From Actinocatenispora comari (GTDB lineage Bacteria > Actinomycetota > Actinomycetes > Mycobacteriales > Micromonosporaceae): a stretch of DNA of 64,000 nt. Position 1 is the first letter of the stretch, and each line of letters begins with the position of its first letter. Where the stretch lies: assembly GCF_017312725.1 (NCBI RefSeq), contig NZ_BOPO01000130.1, positions 1 through 64,000 on the forward strand, in the 5' to 3' direction. Below, piece after piece: positions 1 to 9,893 of the stretch. A model generated the notes under the pieces. It was given only the letters and a program-made list of their open reading frames with translations. It did not search any database and had not been told where the DNA came from. The translations under genes and the position numbers were made by a program.

Positions 1-525
1 CCGGTACCGGCCGGCGCCGGGCCGGTACCGCCACCCGCGCCGACCGGCGCCGGGCCCCTGCCCGGCACCGTCGCGCCGCACGGGGCCGCGCAGGTCGCGG
101 TCGCGCCCGGCGCCGGGATGGCTGCGACACAGACCATCCCGGTGGCGGCCGATCACGCGCCGGGCGTGCCGCGGCGTGACGCGGTGCTCGGCATGATGGG
201 CCAGCCGGCGCAGCCGCAGTCGCCGCCGCTGCTCGCCAAGCGGACCGGATCGCCCCGGATGCGGGCGCTCGGGCTCGCCGCGGTGTGGGCGCTGCTGCTC
301 TGCCTGGGCGGCCTCGCCTGCGGCACCTGGGGGCTGATCGCCATCCTCGGCGGGCTGGCCGCCAGCTGGTACGAGCCGACGATCGTGGTCGTCGGTGTCT
401 TCGGGCTGGCGCTCGCCGCCGCGTCGTTCCCGCTGGCCGAGCGGAAGCTGGTGCCCTGGGCGCTGCTCGGCGGCAGCACCGTGACGCTGATCGCCGGCTT
501 CGTCCTCACCGCGTCCGCGACCTGA
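1..525 (+). CDS. Membrane protein of unknown function, 5' end cut by window edge
   Basis: The reading frame is open from base 1, and the 39 codons before the first ATG (118) encode a Pro/Ala/Gly/Val-rich stretch of the same character as the residues after it, so the gene probably starts left of the window. The visible C-terminal part has a disordered cytoplasmic-looking segment (to about residue 45 after the ATG), then three hydrophobic segments at about 51-75, 86-105 and 112-132, with arginines and lysines just before the first. I recognise no family. If ATG 118 is the true start it is a 135-residue protein. The next gene is on the other strand and converges on it. Confidence 0.55.
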   Translation, partial: PVPAGAGPVPPPAPTGAGPLPGTVAPHGAAQVAVAPGAGMAATQTIPVAADHAPGVPRRDAVLGMMGQPAQPQSPPLLAKRTGSPRMRALGLAAVWALLLCLGGLACGTWGLIAILGGLAASWYEPTIVVVGVFGLALAAASFPLAERKLVPWALLGGSTVTLIAGFVLTASAT

Positions 526-591
526 GCCGCTCCGGCGCCGGGCGACCGGCGCCGGAACCGGGCCCTGGAACTCGCGCCCGGGGATCGGGCG

Positions 592-1834
<1,243 letters not shown>

Positions 1835-1903
1835 GCGGGCACTCCTCGAAACAGGGCAGGACGAACAGGGGAAGGGCGAACCGAACGAGTGACGGGACGC
1901 CGC

Positions 1904-2440
1904 TCAGGCGTCGGCGGAGCCAGCAGGGCCGGCAGCGCCGGTGGCGCCCGCGGAACAGTCGTAGACGACGGACGTCGGGGTGTGCCCGAACTTGTACGAC
2001 TGGACCGGGTCGGTGTCGTCGTCGACGATCTCGACCGGCTCCTCGGTGACCACGCCGTCGACGATCCGGAACGAACGGAACTCGGTGGTCTCCGGCGCAC
2101 GCGTGCTGACCAGCACGTAGTGCGGGTCGGGCAGCATCGTCGCGTACTCGGCGGCGCGGTTGACGTCGGTACGGGACGGGAACGCCTCGGTGGCGGTGTG
2201 CGAGTGGTAGATGACGACGGGCTCCTCGTCCCGGTCGTCGAGCTCCAGGTAGACCCGGCGCCACTCGTCGCCCTCGAACCGGTAGCCGGTCATCGACCGC
2301 TCCGCGTTGAGCATCGCGATGAAGCGGACGGCGGTGTCCGAGCCGGCCGGGCCGGCCACGATGCCGCACGCCTCGTCCGGGTGGTCCCGGCGGGCGTGCT
2401 CGACGATCGCGTCCCGAACGGAGCGGCCCAGCCTCAGCAC
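1904..2440 (-). CDS. mec: JAMM/MPN+ metallopeptidase Mec (CysO-cysteine hydrolase)
   Basis: Zinc metalloprotease of 178 residues with a GTG start. The complete JAMM signature is visible: E23 in HPDEACGIVAG, then H79-S-H81 with S89 and D92 in YHSHTATEAFPSRTD. In mycobacteria Mec releases cysteine from the CysO-cysteine adduct made by CysM. Here it may also trim the two residues after the CysO diglycine (inference). The last 15 or so residues form a Gly/Ala-rich tail not needed for the fold. It follows DUF2017 by 86 bases and leads mec-cysO-cysM, as in M. tuberculosis Rv1334-Rv1336. Confidence 0.92.
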   Translation of the reverse strand: MLRLGRSVRDAIVEHARRDHPDEACGIVAGPAGSDTAVRFIAMLNAERSMTGYRFEGDEWRRVYLELDDRDEEPVVIYHSHTATEAFPSRTDVNRAAEYATMLPDPHYVLVSTRAPETTEFRSFRIVDGVVTEEPVEIVDDDTDPVQSYKFGHTPTSVVYDCSAGATGAAGPAGSADA

Positions 2441-2526
2441 GCCTCCAGCCTAACCGGCATTGGACCGACACCGGGAGTGGCACGTCTCACCAGCCAACCA
2501 CCACCGCGGGACGAATCGGGCAGACG

Positions 2527-3054
2527 TCAGTACCGCCAGCCGGTCAGCGCGACGAGCAGCGCGTCCTGCACCTCGCCGGCGACCACGTACGCCAGCAGCT
2601 GGGCGGCCCGGGGCGAGGACGGGTCGCGGCGGATCTCGGCGTCCAGCTCCTCGGCGAGGTCGGTCTCGGCCGCCACCTCCAGCCGGCTGCCGAGCAGCAG
2701 CCGGATGTCGTTGAGGCCGCGCAGCCAGACGCTCGCCGCCTCGTCGTCCAGCCGTACCTCGCCGCCGTCGGCGGGCAGCGTGTCCAGGATCAGCCGGGCC
2801 GAGGCGAGCTTCTCGTCGCGCAGCTCGCTCTCGGTGAGCCGGCGCAGCTCGGCCGAGTCGGCCTGCGAGTCGGGGTACACGTCGGGAAACAGCCGGGCCA
2901 GCCCGGGATCGTCGCGGTCGATCGGATGGTCGAGCACGTCGCTGCTCTGCCGCACCAGCTCGCGCAGCACCGCCGCGTACTCGGGCGCGAACGAACCGAT
3001 CAGCTCGTCGCCGTCACGGACAAACAGGGTGAACTCCCCGCTGGGTTCGGTCAC
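2527..3054 (-). CDS. DUF2017 family protein
   Basis: A 175-residue acidic protein that starts at GTG 3054 (VTEPSGEFTLFVRDGD). A longer in-frame reading exists, but it would run through clpS, so this start is preferred. The sequence is rich in Asp/Glu/Leu, with helical stretches such as LARLFPDVYPDS and the RDEKLASARLILDTLP region typical of DUF2017, found beside clpS in many actinobacteria (M. tuberculosis Rv1332). No biochemical function is known to me. Its position 32 bases after clpS suggests co-transcription and perhaps a link to the Clp protease pathway. Confidence 0.75.
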   Translation of the reverse strand: MTEPSGEFTLFVRDGDELIGSFAPEYAAVLRELVRQSSDVLDHPIDRDDPGLARLFPDVYPDSQADSAELRRLTESELRDEKLASARLILDTLPADGGEVRLDDEAASVWLRGLNDIRLLLGSRLEVAAETDLAEELDAEIRRDPSSPRAAQLLAYVVAGEVQDALLVALTGWRY

Positions 3055-3086
3055 TGCACTCCCCGGGTCACGGCCGCACCGCCGCC

Positions 3087-3386
3087 TCACTGCTGTTCGA
3101 CGGTGGCCCACAGGCCGTACGAGTGGAGCCGGCTCGCGTCGAACTCCATCCGCTCCCGGGCGCCGGTGGACACCGTGGCGCGGCCCTTCGTGTGCACGTC
3201 GAGCATCAGCTTCTCCGCCTTCGGCTTCGGGTAGCCGAACAGCTTGACGAACACCCAGGTCACGTACGTCATCATGTTGACCGGGTCGTCCCAGACGACG
3301 GTGACCCACGGCCGGTCGACCGCCGGCCGCTCGGCGACCTCGGTCTCCTCGACCGGCAGCGTCGCGGTCTGGCTCTCGCTAGTCAT
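3087..3386 (-). CDS. clpS: ClpS, adaptor for ClpCP/ClpAP protease
   Basis: Adaptor of 99 residues that presents N-end-rule substrates to the Clp unfoldase. The core with [30 protein letters not shown] and [14 protein letters not shown] is the ClpS domain, including the Asp/Asn pair and HTKG segment that form the N-degron pocket. The first 25 residues are a variable tail. ATG 3386 is preceded by GGAGG at good spacing. It is the first gene of the minus-strand run towards mec-cysO-cysM and is divergent from dxs. The 220 bases between them hold an A/T-rich patch near 3520-3533 that could carry a promoter. Confidence 0.9.
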   Translation of the reverse strand: MTSESQTATLPVEETEVAERPAVDRPWVTVVWDDPVNMMTYVTWVFVKLFGYPKPKAEKLMLDVHTKGRATVSTGARERMEFDASRLHSYGLWATVEQQ

Positions 3387-3606
3387 TGCCCCTCCGCGGG
3401 ACGGATCGCGTCGGCGCGGCTCATGACCCCTCCGTGCGCCCCACGTCTCCATGGTGCCACCCGGACGTTCCGGCGCAGACCGGCGGGCAGTCGGGGCCGG
3501 CCGGGCGGAAATCTCCGCGAACAAAATGATATTGGCGGCCGGCACGGGTACATCTGACGGTGAGGCACGTGCACACCACCCAGGCGCCGAACCCGCGGAG
3601 GCAGCA

Positions 3607-5442
3607 ATGGCTCTGCTCGAGTCGATCACCGAGCCGGCGGACCTCCGCCGGCTCGCTGCCGCTCAGCTCACCGAGCTGGCCGGCGAGATCCGGGAATTCC
3701 TGATCCGCGCGGTGTGCCACACCGGCGGACATCTGGGACCGAACCTGGGCGTGGTGGAGCTGACCATCGCGCTGCACCGGGTGTTCGGCTCCCCGTTCGA
3801 CCGGCTGGTGTTCGACACCGGCCACCAGTCGTACGTGCACAAGCTGCTGACCGGCCGCCGGGCCGGTTTCGCCGGGCTGCGCCAGGAGGGCGGGCTGTCC
3901 GGCTACCCCAGCCGCGCGGAGTCGGTGCACGACCTGGTGGAGAACTCGCACGCGTCGACCGCACTGTCCTACGCCGACGGCCTGGCCAAGGCGTACGCGC
4001 TGGACGGCTCGGACCGCCGGGTCGTGGCCGTGATCGGGGACGGCGCGCTGACCGGCGGTCTCGCCTGGGAGGCGCTGAACAACCTCGGCGGCTGCGACCG
4101 GCCGGTGGTCGTGGTGCTCAACGACAACGGCCGCTCGTACGAGCCGACCGTCGGCGGGCTCGCCGGCCAGCTGGCCGCGTCGCGCCGGCGCAGCGGGTAC
4201 GCCGACGTGCTGGCGCTGCTGGAGGGACCTCCGGGGCACGTCGCCGAGCGATCCGCGGCACCGACGCTGAGCGAGCTGTTCGGCGGGCTGGGGCTGGGCT
4301 ACCTCGGGCCGGTCGACGGGCACGACATCGGCGCGCTGGAGCGGGCGTTCGCGACGGCCCGGGAGTACGGCCGGCCGGTGGTGGTGCACTGCCTGACCCG
4401 CAAGGGCCTCGGGTACGGGCCGGCGGAGACCGACGACGCGGACCGGCTGCACTCGATCGGCGTGGCCGACCCGGCGACCGGTACCCCGGTGAAGTCGGAA
4501 CGCACCTGGACGCACGCGTTCTCCGACGAGCTGGTCGCGCTCGGCTCGGAACGGCCGGACGTGGTGGCGATGTCGGCGGCGATGGTCCGGCCGACCGGGC
4601 TGCACCCGTTCGCGGTCAAGTTCCCGGACCGGGCGTACGACGTGGGCATCGCCGAGCAGCACGCGGTGACGTCCGCGGCGGGGCTGGCGATGGGCGGCAA
4701 GCACCCGGTCGTGGCGATCTACGCGACGTTTCTCAACCGGGCGTTCGACCAGGTGCTGATGGACGTCGGGCTGCACCGGCTGCCGGTGACGTTCGTGCTG
4801 GACCGGGCCGGGGTGACCGGACCGGACGGGCCGAGCCATCACGGCATGTGGGACATGGCCGCGCTCGGCGTGGTACCGGGGCTGCGGCTCGCCGCGCCGC
4901 GCGACGCCGGCACCCTGCGCGAGGAGTTGCGGGAGGCGGTCGAGGTCACCGACGGGCCGACCGTACTGCGGTTCCCGAAGGCGTCGCTGGGCGACGACAT
5001 CCCGGCGCTGCACCGGATCGGCGGGGTCGACCTGCTGCGCCGGCCGGAGCGGCCGGACATCCTGCTCGTGTCGGTCGGCGTACTGGCCGGCGCGGCACTG
5101 GCCGCCGCGGACGAGCTGGCCGCGCTCGGCCACCGGGTCACCGTGGTCGACCCGCGCTGGGTCCGCCCCGCCCCACCGGTCCTGGCCGAGCTGGCCGCCG
5201 AGCACCGGCTCGTCGTCACCGTCGAGGACGGGGTACGCGAGGGCGGGGCCGGCGCGGCGGTCGCGGCGCTGCTCGCCGACACCGGGGTCGAGGTGCCGGT
5301 GACCGTGCTCGGCCTGCCCCGGGAGTTCCTGCCGCACGCCGGCCGCGGCAGCCTGCTCGGCCGGTACGGGCTGGACGCGACCGGCATCGCCGCCGCGACG
5401 CTCGACTCGCTCGGCCGCATCCCCACCGCGACGACTGCCTGA
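3607..5442 (+). CDS. dxs: 1-deoxy-D-xylulose-5-phosphate synthase (DXS)
   Basis: Thiamine-diphosphate enzyme making 1-deoxyxylulose 5-phosphate from pyruvate and glyceraldehyde 3-phosphate, the first step of the MEP isoprenoid route. It has 611 residues, near the family's usual 620-640. H73 sits in GHQSYVHK, the GDG metal/ThDP motif is at about 144-146, and [18 protein letters not shown] is the typical pyrimidine-domain segment. The frame is open upstream to 3451, but ATG 3607 has GGAG at good spacing and starts the conserved [16 protein letters not shown]. It leads the hopanoid genes with a 12-base gap to hpnC. It is probably a pathway-dedicated copy, with a housekeeping dxs expected elsewhere (inference). 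Confidence 0.93.
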   Translation: MALLESITEPADLRRLAAAQLTELAGEIREFLIRAVCHTGGHLGPNLGVVELTIALHRVFGSPFDRLVFDTGHQSYVHKLLTGRRAGFAGLRQEGGLSGYPSRAESVHDLVENSHASTALSYADGLAKAYALDGSDRRVVAVIGDGALTGGLAWEALNNLGGCDRPVVVVLNDNGRSYEPTVGGLAGQLAASRRRSGYADVLALLEGPPGHVAERSAAPTLSELFGGLGLGYLGPVDGHDIGALERAFATAREYGRPVVVHCLTRKGLGYGPAETDDADRLHSIGVADPATGTPVKSERTWTHAFSDELVALGSERPDVVAMSAAMVRPTGLHPFAVKFPDRAYDVGIAEQHAVTSAAGLAMGGKHPVVAIYATFLNRAFDQVLMDVGLHRLPVTFVLDRAGVTGPDGPSHHGMWDMAALGVVPGLRLAAPRDAGTLREELREAVEVTDGPTVLRFPKASLGDDIPALHRIGGVDLLRRPERPDILLVSVGVLAGAALAAADELAALGHRVTVVDPRWVRPAPPVLAELAAEHRLVVTVEDGVREGGAGAAVAALLADTGVEVPVTVLGLPREFLPHAGRGSLLGRYGLDATGIAAATLDSLGRIPTATTA

Positions 5443-5454
5443 TCGGTTGACTCG

Positions 5455-6342
5455 ATGACCACTGCGCACCCCGACGACGTCTCGGCCGACCCCGGATCCG
5501 GGCCGGACCGGCTCGCCGTCACGGCGGATCCGACCACCCAGGCCGGTGCCGAGAACTTCCCGGTGGCGCTGCGGGTGCTGCCCGCCGCGCCGCGCCGGCA
5601 CCTGCTCGCGATCTACGGGTACGCCCGGATGGTCGACGACATCGGCGACGAGTACACCGGGGACCGGCTCGCCCGGCTGGACGAGGTGGAGCAGGAGCTG
5701 CGCGGGCTGTACGCGGGCCGACCGGCCGGCGAGCGGGTGCTGCGCGAGCTGGCGCCCACGATCGAGGCCTGCGGGATCCCGGCCGAGGTGCTGGTCCGGC
5801 TGATCGAGGCGAACCGGGTCGACCAGGTGGTCGCGCGGTACGCCACGTTCGACCAGCTGGCCGACTACTGCACGCTGTCCGCGAACCCGGTCGGCGAGCT
5901 GGTGCTGTACGTGTTCGGCCGGCACACCGCGGCCCGGGTCGCGCTGTCCGACCGGATCTGCACCGCGCTGCAGATCGTCGAGCACCTGCAGGACATCGCC
6001 GAGGACCACCGCGCCGGCCGGGTGTACCTGCCGCAGGAGGATCTGGACCGGTTCGGCGTCACGGAGGCGGATCTCGCCGCGCCGCGGGCGAACACCGCGC
6101 TGCGCAACCTGGTGGCGTACGAGGCGGAGCGGGCCGCGGCCTGGCTGGCCGCCGGCGAACCGCTGCTGGGCTCGCTGCACGGGTTCGCCCGGCTCGCGGT
6201 CGGCGGCTACGCGGCGGGCGGCCGGGCCGCGCTCGCCGCGCTCGCCCGCAGCGGGTACGACCCGCTGCCCGGCCCACCGAAGGCGAGCAAGGCGATGGTG
6301 GTGGGTGCGCTGCTGCGCACCACGTTCGGGAGGCGTGCATGA
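5455..6342 (+). CDS. hpnC: HpnC, squalene-synthase-family enzyme (hydroxysqualene synthase)
   Basis: Member of the trans-isoprenyl diphosphate synthase (squalene/phytoene synthase) family, 295 residues. Both Mg/diphosphate motifs are visible: D61-D62-I-G-D65 in MVDDIGDEY and D180-I-A-E-D184 in HLQDIAEDHRAGRVYLP. In the HpnCDE route HpnD makes presqualene diphosphate, HpnC converts it to hydroxysqualene and HpnE reduces that to squalene. The first 30 residues are a variable Asp/Pro/Ala-rich tail. Its stop overlaps the hpnD start in ATGA, so translation is probably coupled. Confidence 0.9.
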   Translation: MTTAHPDDVSADPGSGPDRLAVTADPTTQAGAENFPVALRVLPAAPRRHLLAIYGYARMVDDIGDEYTGDRLARLDEVEQELRGLYAGRPAGERVLRELAPTIEACGIPAEVLVRLIEANRVDQVVARYATFDQLADYCTLSANPVGELVLYVFGRHTAARVALSDRICTALQIVEHLQDIAEDHRAGRVYLPQEDLDRFGVTEADLAAPRANTALRNLVAYEAERAAAWLAAGEPLLGSLHGFARLAVGGYAAGGRAALAALARSGYDPLPGPPKASKAMVVGALLRTTFGRRA

Positions 6343-7349
6343 CAGTCATCGAGGCCGCGTACCAGCACTGCGAGCAGGTCACCCGCACCGAGGCGCGGAA
6401 CTTCTCGTACGGGATCCGGCTGCTGCCGCCGGACAAGCGGCGCGCGCTGTCCGCCGTGTACGCGCTGGCCCGGCGCATCGACGACATCGGCGACGGTACG
6501 GCCAGCGTCGACGAACGGCTCGCCGGCCTCGCCGCGGTCCGGGCCGACCTGAAGCTGCTGGCCGATCCGGACGCCGAGCCGCACGACCCGGTGCTGTACG
6601 CGCTGACCGACGCCGCCCGCCGCTTCCCGATCCCGCTGTCCTGCTTCGACGAGCTGATCGACGGCTGCGAGGCGGACGTGCGCGGGACCAGCTACCGCAC
6701 GCTGGCCGACCTGGTCGGCTACTGCCGGCAGGTGGCCGGTTCGGTCGGGCGGCTGTCGCTCGGCGTCTTCCTCGGCGATCCGGCCACGCCGGCGGCGCCC
6801 GACGGGTCGCACCGGATCACCGTCGGCGCCCCGCTGCCGATCGAGAAGATGCTCGACCTGGCGCCGGAACCGGCCACCGCCGACTCGCTCACCGACGCCG
6901 AACTGGCCGACGTGCTCGGCGTCGCGCTGCAGCTGACGAACATCCTGCGCGACGTGCTGGAGGACCGCCGCAACGACCGGATCTACCTGCCCAAGCAGGA
7001 TCTGCAACGGTTCGGCGTCCGGTTGAAGCTCTCCGACTCCGAGCGCGACGGGGTCGGCTTCGACGACGAGCGGGCCGCGCTCGCCGGCCTGATCCGGTTC
7101 GAGGCGGCGCGGGCCGGCCGCTGGTACACGATCGGGCTGCAATTGCTGCCGCGGCTCGACCACCGGTCCGCGGCGTGCACCGGCGCGATGGCCGGCATCT
7201 ACCACGCGCTGCTGCGCCGGATCTGGCGCGACCCGCTCGCCGTCACGCACGGCCGGCTGTCGTTGCCCGGCCGGCAGAAGGCGCTCGTCGCGGGCCGCGC
7301 GCTGCTGCCGCGCCGCGGCCGCCAGCGCAGCGCCGCGGGGGTGTCGTGA
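6339..7349 (+). CDS. hpnD: HpnD, presqualene diphosphate synthase
   Basis: Second squalene/phytoene synthase family enzyme, joining two farnesyl diphosphates head to head into presqualene diphosphate. D48-D49-I-G-D52 in ARRIDDIGDG and D205-V-L-E-D209 in LTNILRDVLEDR are the two metal motifs, and RIYLPKQDL follows as expected. It has 336 residues, longer than the roughly 280-300 I expect. The extra length is mostly a Pro/Ala-rich insertion at about 147-190, between the VGRLSLGVF helix and ALQLTNILRD. Both ends overlap neighbours (ATGA with hpnC, GTGA with hpnE). Confidence 0.9.
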   Translation: MTVIEAAYQHCEQVTRTEARNFSYGIRLLPPDKRRALSAVYALARRIDDIGDGTASVDERLAGLAAVRADLKLLADPDAEPHDPVLYALTDAARRFPIPLSCFDELIDGCEADVRGTSYRTLADLVGYCRQVAGSVGRLSLGVFLGDPATPAAPDGSHRITVGAPLPIEKMLDLAPEPATADSLTDAELADVLGVALQLTNILRDVLEDRRNDRIYLPKQDLQRFGVRLKLSDSERDGVGFDDERAALAGLIRFEAARAGRWYTIGLQLLPRLDHRSAACTGAMAGIYHALLRRIWRDPLAVTHGRLSLPGRQKALVAGRALLPRRGRQRSAAGVS

Positions 7350-8812
7350 CTGCACAGCGGTACGACGTCGCGGTGGTGGGCGGAGGCCTCGCTGGCATCG
7401 CCGCCGCGGTCCGGCTCGCCGACGCCGGGGCCACGGTCGCGCTGCTGGAGGGGCGGCCGCGGCTGGGCGGCGCCACGTACTCGTTCCGGCGCGGCGAGCT
7501 GACCGTGGACACCGGGCAGCACGTGTTCCTGCGCTGCTACACCGACTACCTGGCGCTGCTGCGCCGGCTCGGTACCGCCGAGGCGGTGGAGGTGCAGGAC
7601 CGGTTCGACGTGCCGGTCCTGGCTCCGGGTCGGCCGGTGCACCGGCTGCGCCGGACCCGCGGGCTGCCGGCACCGCTGCACCTGCTGCCGGCGCTGCTCG
7701 GGTACGCGCCGCTGAGCGTCCGGGAGCGACTGGGCGCGCTGCGCGCCGCCGCGGCGTTGCGGTTCGTCGACCCGGACGCGCCGGCGACCGACGAGCGCAG
7801 CCTGGGCGAGTTCTTCGCCGCACGGCACCAGTCGCCGGACACGGTGCGCCGGCTGTGGGAGCTGATCGCGGTGTCCGCGCTGAACGTGGCACCCGACGGC
7901 GCGTCGCTGGCGCTCGCCGCCCGGGTGTTCCGGACCGGGCTGCTGACCTCGGCGCGGGCCGGCGACATCGGCCGGCCCCGGATCGCGCTGTCCGCGCTGC
8001 ACGCCGACCCGGCGGTACGGGTACTCGGCGAGCTCGGCGCCACCGTCCGCACCCGCTGCAAGGTGGAGCGGATCAGCCGGTCCGGCGCCGACCTCACGCT
8101 GTCCACTTCGGACGGTGCGGTGGTCGCCCGGTCGGTGGTGCTGGCGGTGCCGCACCCGGCCGCCGCCCGGCTGGTGCCGCCCGGCGCGGTCGAGGCGCCG
8201 CAGCGCTGGGCCGAGCTGTCCGCCACCGCGATCGTCAACGTGCACCTGGTGTACGACCGGACGGTCACCGGGCACGGCTTCGCCGCGGCGATCGACTCGC
8301 CGGTGCAGTGGCTGTTCGACCGCACCCGGGAGTCCGGGCTGCGCTCCGGCCAGTACCTCGCGGTCTCGCTGTCCGCGGCCGACGCGCTGCTGGGGCGGCC
8401 GGCGGCCGAGCTGATCGCCGAGCAGCGGGACGCGCTCGCGACGCTGCTGCCGGGCGCCCGCGGGGCGGAGCTGACCGAGGCGTTCGTGACCCGGGAGCCG
8501 CGCGCGACCTTCCGGCAGGCGCCCGGCACCCGCGCGATCCGGCCCGCCACCCGCACCGAACTGCCCGGCCTGGTGCTGGCCGGCGCCTGGGTCGGCACCG
8601 GCTGGCCCGACACGATGGAAGGCGCGGTCCGCAGCGGCAACGCCGCCGCGGACGCGATCGCCGAGCACCTCGGCGGGTCAGCCGGATCCGCGCGGACCGC
8701 GGGCACGCGCGCCGCGGCCGGCCGACCACCCGACACCCCACCGTCCACAGTGGATGAAGCGGCCTCGCCGACGAACCTCGATCCCCGACTCACCTCGGAG
8801 GCAGCATCATGA
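7346..8812 (+). CDS. hpnE: HpnE, hydroxysqualene dehydroxylase (FAD-dependent)
   Basis: Amine-oxidase/phytoene-desaturase-like flavoprotein of 488 residues. The N-terminal dinucleotide-binding loop VVGGGLAGIAAAVRLADAG is followed by an acidic-ended strand, LLEGRPRLGGATYSF. The C-terminal FAD motif reads LAGAWVGTGWPDTMEGAVRSG. It carries out the final reduction of hydroxysqualene to squalene. GTG 7346 is chosen because it overlaps the hpnD stop and begins the nucleotide-binding strand; the longer upstream reading would overlap all of hpnD. The last 45 residues after HLGGS are low-complexity. The tail contains a strong GGAGG that serves what follows. Confidence 0.9.
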   Translation: MTAQRYDVAVVGGGLAGIAAAVRLADAGATVALLEGRPRLGGATYSFRRGELTVDTGQHVFLRCYTDYLALLRRLGTAEAVEVQDRFDVPVLAPGRPVHRLRRTRGLPAPLHLLPALLGYAPLSVRERLGALRAAAALRFVDPDAPATDERSLGEFFAARHQSPDTVRRLWELIAVSALNVAPDGASLALAARVFRTGLLTSARAGDIGRPRIALSALHADPAVRVLGELGATVRTRCKVERISRSGADLTLSTSDGAVVARSVVLAVPHPAAARLVPPGAVEAPQRWAELSATAIVNVHLVYDRTVTGHGFAAAIDSPVQWLFDRTRESGLRSGQYLAVSLSAADALLGRPAAELIAEQRDALATLLPGARGAELTEAFVTREPRATFRQAPGTRAIRPATRTELPGLVLAGAWVGTGWPDTMEGAVRSGNAAADAIAEHLGGSAGSARTAGTRAAAGRPPDTPPSTVDEAASPTNLDPRLTSEAAS

Positions 8813-8847
8813 GCACAACCCGGGCCGGCGCGGAGGCGGCGCGATGA
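8809..8847 (+). CDS. Possible 12-codon coupling ORF between hpnE and the prenyl synthase
   Basis: An ATG at 8809 overlaps the hpnE stop (ATGA), is preceded by GGAGGCAGC at ideal spacing, runs 12 codons and stops in a TGA that overlaps the ATG of the next gene (ATGA, 8844). Ribosomes leaving hpnE could pass through this bridge into the synthase. It may be a true coupling leader, or simply chance reading of a short spacer. The synthase frame differs from it, so it is not an N-terminal extension unless a frameshift exists. Confidence 0.35.
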   Translation: MSTTRAGAEAAR

Positions 8848-9893
8848 CGGCGACCATACCGGAGAGCCTCGGTGCGCTGCGGGCACTGGTCGAACCGTCC
8901 ATCCGGGGCGCGATCGACCGGCTCGATCCGCACTGCCGCCTGGTTTCCGGCTACCACCTCGGGTACTGGGAGGCCGACGGGACGCCGACCGACGGTGGTG
9001 GCAAGGGCATGCGGGCGGCGTTCACGCTGCTCGGTGCGCGCGCCGCGGGCGCCCGGCCGGACCGCGCGGTGCCGGCCGCCGCCGCGGTCGAGCTGGTGCA
9101 CAACTACTCGCTGCTGCACGACGACGTGATGGACCGTGACGCCGAGCGGCGGCACCGCCCGTCGGCCTGGGCGGCGTACGGCGAGGCGGACGCCATCCTC
9201 GCCGGCGACGCGCTGCTGGGGCTGGCGTTCGAGCTGCTGGCCGAGGCGGCCGAGCCGACCGCGACCTGGGCGCTTCGTACCCTGTCGGTGACGGTGCGCC
9301 GGCTGGTCGCCGGGCAGACCGCGGACCTGCGGTTCGAGCGGCGCGACGACGTGACGCTGGACGAGTGCCTGGAGATGGTGCGCGGCAAGACCGCGGCGCT
9401 GTTCGCCTGCTCCTGCTCGATCGGCGCGATGCTGTGCGACGCGCCGGCCGAGACCACGCTGCGCCTCGCCCGGTACGGCGAGCACCTCGGGGTGGCGTTC
9501 CAGCTCGTCGACGACCTGCTCGGGATCTGGGGCACGCCCGAGGTGACCGGCAAGCCGGTGCTGCACGACCTGCAGTCGCGCAAGAAGTCGATCCCGGTGG
9601 TGTACGCGCTGGGCGCCGGCGTCGCCGCGGCCGACCGGCTGCGCGAGCTGTACCTCGCGCCCGGTGAGCTGACCGGCGACCAGCTGACCGAGGCGGCCGC
9701 GCTGGTCGAGGCGGCCGGTGGCCGGTCCTGGACCGAACACGAGGCCGGCCGCCAGCTCGACCTCGCGCTGGCCCAGCTCGACGAGATCGACCAGCTCGCC
9801 GGTACCGACGACGCGGCGCCGGCGCCGCTGCCGGCGGACGTCCGGGCCGAGCTGATCGACCTGGCGCACTTCGTCACGGGGCGGGACCGATGA
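8844..9893 (+). CDS. Polyprenyl diphosphate synthase of the hopanoid cluster
   Basis: Trans-isoprenyl diphosphate synthase of 349 residues. The first aspartate-rich motif is D93-D94-V-M-D97 in LLHDDVMDRD, the second is D223-D224 in FQLVDDLLGIWG, and the GGGKGMRAAF segment matches the substrate-binding GKxxR region. Placement between hpnE and shc argues that it supplies farnesyl diphosphate for squalene, as in related Streptomyces clusters, though chain length (C15 or C20) cannot be read with certainty. ATG 8844 has a GGAGG-like site 9 bases upstream. Its end overlaps shc by four bases. Confidence 0.85.
   Translation: MTATIPESLGALRALVEPSIRGAIDRLDPHCRLVSGYHLGYWEADGTPTDGGGKGMRAAFTLLGARAAGARPDRAVPAAAAVELVHNYSLLHDDVMDRDAERRHRPSAWAAYGEADAILAGDALLGLAFELLAEAAEPTATWALRTLSVTVRRLVAGQTADLRFERRDDVTLDECLEMVRGKTAALFACSCSIGAMLCDAPAETTLRLARYGEHLGVAFQLVDDLLGIWGTPEVTGKPVLHDLQSRKKSIPVVYALGAGVAAADRLRELYLAPGELTGDQLTEAAALVEAAGGRSWTEHEAGRQLDLALAQLDEIDQLAGTDDAAPAPLPADVRAELIDLAHFVTGRDR

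Noticed and set aside
3451-3606. Longer N-terminus for dxs from 3451
   Set aside because: The added residues are low-complexity and GGAG precedes ATG 3607, which starts the conserved N-terminal sequence.
3421-6180. A 919-codon minus-strand reading frame across dxs and hpnC
   Set aside because: Arg/Gln/Pro/Val-rich composition typical of antisense frames in high-GC DNA; the plus-strand frame has clear enzyme motifs.
8809-9893. Frameshifted N-terminal extension of the prenyl synthase from ATG 8809
   Set aside because: The 12 codons are not similar to any part of the family, and ATG 8844 alone gives a complete protein with its own ribosome site.
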